In this document: positions 6,064-7,812 of the stretch, piece by piece | Position numbering within the stretch: position 1 is the first letter of the stretch | Layout of the letters: each line of letters starts with the position of its first letter | Source of the DNA: DATAFO01 sp046728935 | Lineage (GTDB): Bacteria; Actinomycetota; Thermoleophilia; Solirubrobacterales; 70-9 | DNA length: 7,812 nucleotides | NCBI GenBank assembly: GCA_046728935.1 | Contig: JBKPFS010000045.1 | Location: 1 to 7,812, forward strand | Direction of reading: 5' to 3' | Translations under genes and position numbers: made by a program | The notes under the pieces: generated by a model | The model's input: only the letters and a program-made list of their open reading frames with translations | Told to the model about the DNA's origin: nothing | Database searches by the model: none

Positions 6064-7635
6064 CTACGCGGTCACCGCCTCGATCCTGGGGAACAGGGGC
6101 GGGATCCGCTCGATCCGGGCGCCGCCGCCGCGGGCGCTGAAGGCCGACAGCTCCCGGTCGCCCTCGGCGAGCGCCTCCAGCAGCCTGCCGCTCGTCTCCG
6201 GCATGTAGGGCACGAGGAGCAGGGCGAGCACCCGCACGCCCTCCGCGAGGTTGTAGAGGACCACATCAAGCCGATCGCCTGCTCCGCGTCGCGTCCGCGG
6301 GCGATCGGGTCCGCTCCGGTCCGCTGCCTCTTCTTTGGCCAGATCCCACGGCCGCTGCTCCTCGACGTAGCGGTTCAGCCGCCGGACGCGCGACCAGATC
6401 ACTTCCAGCGCGGCGGTGATCTGGAAGCGGTCGAGCTGCTCGCGCACTAGGCCGTCGAGGCCCTCGAAGCCATCATCCCCCCCGAGCAGCTCCGGATCGG
6501 GCTCGCCCTCGGGGACCACGCCCTCGCGGAACTGGTCGATCATCGCCAGCGTCCGACTGGCCAGGTTGCCCCAGTCGTTCGCCAGCTCGGCCTCGTAGCG
6601 CTGCTCGAATCCCGGGGCGGAGACGGCCCCGTCCTGGCCGAACGAGACCTCGCGGAAGCAGTAGAAGCGAAGCGCGTCGGCGCCGAAGCGGTCGATCGCC
6701 TCGATCGGGTCGAGGACGTTGCCCAGCGACTTCGACATCTTCCTCTCCCCCATCAGCAGGTAGCCGTGCACGTAGACGGTGCGGGGCACCTCGATCTCCG
6801 CGGCGAGCAGGAAGGCGGGCCAGTAGATCGTGTGGAACTTGAGGATGTCCTTGGCGATGATGTGATTCGCCGGCCAGTAGCGGTCCGTAAGGTCCTCGCC
6901 GTCGCGCGCGTAGCCGAGCGCGGTGTAGTAGTTGAGCAGCGCGTCGAACCAGACGTAGATCACCTGGTCCGGATCCCAGGGAACGGGCACCCCCCACTTC
7001 AGCGTCCGACGCGAGAGCGAGACGTCGTTGAGGCCCTGCCGAATGAACGCGAGCGCCTCGTTGCGCCGGAAGTCGGGCTGGACGAAGTCGGGCCGCTCGG
7101 CGTACAGCCGCTCCAGGGGCTCCTGGAACGCCGAGAGCCGGAAGAACCAGTTGTCCTCCTGCTCGCGGGTGAGCTCGATGCCGTGGATGGGGCAGCTGTT
7201 GTTCGGACCGAGCTCCGACTCCGTCTTGAAGTCGGCGCAGCGCGGGCAGTACCAGCCCTCGTACTTCCCCTCGTAGACGTGGCCGTTGTCGTACACGCGC
7301 TGTACGACCTCCTGCACCCGCTTTTGGTGGCCCTCGTCGGTCGTCCGGATGAAGAAGTCGTTCGTGGCCTCGACACGCGCCGCCATCTCCTTGAACCTGG
7401 GAGCGAGCCGATCGCCGAGCTCGCGCGGGGTCACGCCCTCCCGCTCCGCCTGCTCGGCCACGGGCTCACCGAACTCGTCGGTCCCCGTGAGGAAGAACAC
7501 GTCCTCGCCGCGCTGGCGCATGTGGCGCGCGAGGATGTCCGCGGCGATCGTCGTATAGGCGTGCCCCAGATGGGGCTCGCCGTTGACGTAGTAGATCGGT
7601 GTGGTGACGTAGTAGCTCACGCGGCGCCTGAGCAT
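6064..7635 (-). CDS. metG: Methionyl-tRNA synthetase (MetRS)
   Basis: 523 residues from the ATG at 7635; the GTG at 7620 would give 518, starting VSYYVTTPIYYVNG. It charges tRNA-Met with methionine for elongation and initiation, in the cytosol. Class I signatures are HLGH at 22-25 and KMSKS at 299-303. The connective-peptide zinc knuckle is C130-x2-C133-x14-C148-x2-H151, the single-zinc Thermus-like form. The WFDALLNYYTALG segment at 229-241 and NRYVEEQRPWDLAK at 421-434 are typical, the latter in the anticodon-binding helical domain. There is no C-terminal tRNA-binding EMAPII-like domain, as in other short MetRS enzymes. Residues about 437-455 are an Arg/Asp/Gly-rich insert that coincides with a palindrome in the DNA. 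No good ribosome site precedes either start. The frame stays open upstream to the window edge, but that stretch looks non-coding. Confidence 0.96.
   Translation of the reverse strand: MLRRRVSYYVTTPIYYVNGEPHLGHAYTTIAADILARHMRQRGEDVFFLTGTDEFGEPVAEQAEREGVTPRELGDRLAPRFKEMAARVEATNDFFIRTTDEGHQKRVQEVVQRVYDNGHVYEGKYEGWYCPRCADFKTESELGPNNSCPIHGIELTREQEDNWFFRLSAFQEPLERLYAERPDFVQPDFRRNEALAFIRQGLNDVSLSRRTLKWGVPVPWDPDQVIYVWFDALLNYYTALGYARDGEDLTDRYWPANHIIAKDILKFHTIYWPAFLLAAEIEVPRTVYVHGYLLMGERKMSKSLGNVLDPIEAIDRFGADALRFYCFREVSFGQDGAVSAPGFEQRYEAELANDWGNLASRTLAMIDQFREGVVPEGEPDPELLGGDDGFEGLDGLVREQLDRFQITAALEVIWSRVRRLNRYVEEQRPWDLAKEEAADRSGPDRPRTRRGAGDRLDVVLYNLAEGVRVLALLLVPYMPETSGRLLEALAEGDRELSAFSARGGGARIERIPPLFPRIEAVTA
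6271..6308 (-). repeat. Inverted repeat inside metG, coding a low-complexity insert
   Basis: Plus-strand arms CCGATCGCC (6271-6279) and GGCGATCGG (6300-6308) are perfect 9 bp reverse complements around a 20 bp loop. The frame stays open through it and encodes residues about 443-455 of MetRS, with Asp-Arg in each arm. It lies between two conserved blocks, PWDLAK and VLYNLAEG, that are usually closer together in the family (recalled, not aligned). Confidence 0.6.
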
Positions 7636-7639
7636 AGAG

Positions 7640-7663
7640 GGGCACGCCCGAGCGCCCGTGCCC
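7640..7663. repeat. Inverted repeat just upstream of metG
   Basis: GGGCACG (7640-7646) and CGTGCCC (7657-7663) are perfect 7 bp arms around a 10 bp GC-rich loop. The repeat ends four bases before the ATG at 7635. In a metG transcript it would form a hairpin close to the start codon and could affect ribosome access; as DNA it could be an operator. No partner is known. Confidence 0.5.
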
Positions 7664-7689
7664 TTGTGGACATGGGGAACCGCGGCTCG

Positions 7690-7737
7690 GTGTACGGTTT
7701 CGCGGACAACTTGCGGCGGGCTTTGCCCGCCGTACAC
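7690..7737. repeat. Nested inverted repeats in the metG leader
   Basis: The outer arms GTGTACGG (7690-7697) and CCGTACAC (7730-7737) are perfect 8 bp complements. An inner hairpin, CGGCGGGC (7714-7721) and GCCCGCCG (7725-7732), has a 3-base TTT loop and a perfect 8 bp stem. The two share bases 7730-7732, so they cannot both form in full. The outer stem could also extend by five pairs, CTCGG 7686-7690 region with CCGAG 7745-7749, across a bulge that borrows from the next hairpin. Confidence 0.65.
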
Positions 7738-7743
7738 GTCTGT

Positions 7744-7767
7744 GCCGAGACACCCTTGTGTCTCGGC
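7744..7767. repeat. Perfect 10 bp hairpin, possible terminator or REP-like palindrome
   Basis: GCCGAGACAC (7744-7753) and GTGTCTCGGC (7758-7767) pair perfectly across a CCTT loop. It is terminator-like in shape, but neither strand shows a clear run of T after the stem (TTGGAATAA on plus, ACAGACG on minus). It may end the transcript of a gene beyond the right edge, be part of a metG leader structure, or be a copy of a dispersed palindromic repeat. Confidence 0.6.
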
Positions 7768-7787
7768 TTGGAATAACCGCCCGCTAG

Positions 7788-7803
7788 ACGAGGGGAATCT
7801 CGT
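7788..7803. repeat. Short inverted repeat at the right edge
   Basis: ACGAG (7788-7792) and CTCGT (7799-7803) form a 5 bp stem around a 6-base loop. Alone it could be chance; it is listed because it continues the series of palindromes in this non-coding stretch. Confidence 0.3.
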
Positions 7804-7812
7804 GGAACCGAC

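Noticed and set aside
7673..7685. T-box-like string GGGGAACCGCGG on the plus strand
   Set aside because: It resembles the T-box core only loosely, is on the opposite strand to metG, and the expected Stem I position falls inside metG coding sequence.
7636..7737. N-terminal extension of MetRS from a GTG at 7737
   Set aside because: It would add 34 residues without family support, and the DNA there is packed with inverted repeats typical of non-coding sequence.
5075..7776. Plus-strand open frames opposite tatD and metG (5075-6208 and 6766-7776)
   Set aside because: They mirror genes with complete catalytic motifs on the other strand and have no recognisable features of their own.
7770..7812. 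Possible tRNA fragment (minus strand contains CGTCTAGCGG, like a tRNA-Glu D-arm)
   Set aside because: The following bases do not form an anticodon arm or a matching acceptor stem, and a strong hairpin occupies the place instead.

Overview
All recognisable genes in this GC-rich window lie on the minus strand, so the biological reading order runs from the right end to the left. Conserved single-copy genes (metG, tatD, rsmA, ispE) in this order, very high GC, GTG/TTG starts and a PucR-type regulator suggest a high-GC actinobacterium. A deep lineage such as Thermoleophilia is my best guess, by inference only; no rRNA or marker gene settles it. The rpfB gene that often sits between tatD and rsmA in classic Actinobacteria is absent.

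Right to left: a non-coding leader of about 170 bp with several perfect inverted repeats (7640-7803); metG (methionyl-tRNA synthetase); tatD (metal-dependent DNase); rsmA/ksgA (16S rRNA dimethyltransferase); ispE (CDP-ME kinase of the MEP isoprenoid pathway); a DedA-PAP2 membrane fusion; a small two-helix membrane protein; a PucR/CdaR-family transcription regulator; and a class I SAM methyltransferase that runs off the left edge. Spacing is tight: 35 and 55 bp gaps, an ATGA overlap (rsmA-ispE), a 22 bp gap (ispE-dedA), a 35 bp overlap (dedA-small protein) and a GTGA overlap (pucR-methyltransferase). The only later break is 60 bp before the regulator, where a -10-like TAGAAT sits exactly where a leaderless transcript would need it.

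The first part is housekeeping: tRNA charging, nuclease, ribosome maturation and isoprenoid precursors. The most interesting gene is the fusion. Its DedA half carries the acidic and arginine residues of active DedA transporters, and its PAP2 half has the complete phosphatase triad. Placed directly after ispE, this suggests a single polypeptide that dephosphorylates and flips a polyprenyl (undecaprenyl) lipid carrier. Other points worth a second look are the hairpin cluster ahead of metG, a palindromic in-frame insert inside metG, and a possible leaderless promoter for the regulator. I found no CRISPR array, transposase, tRNA or rRNA.
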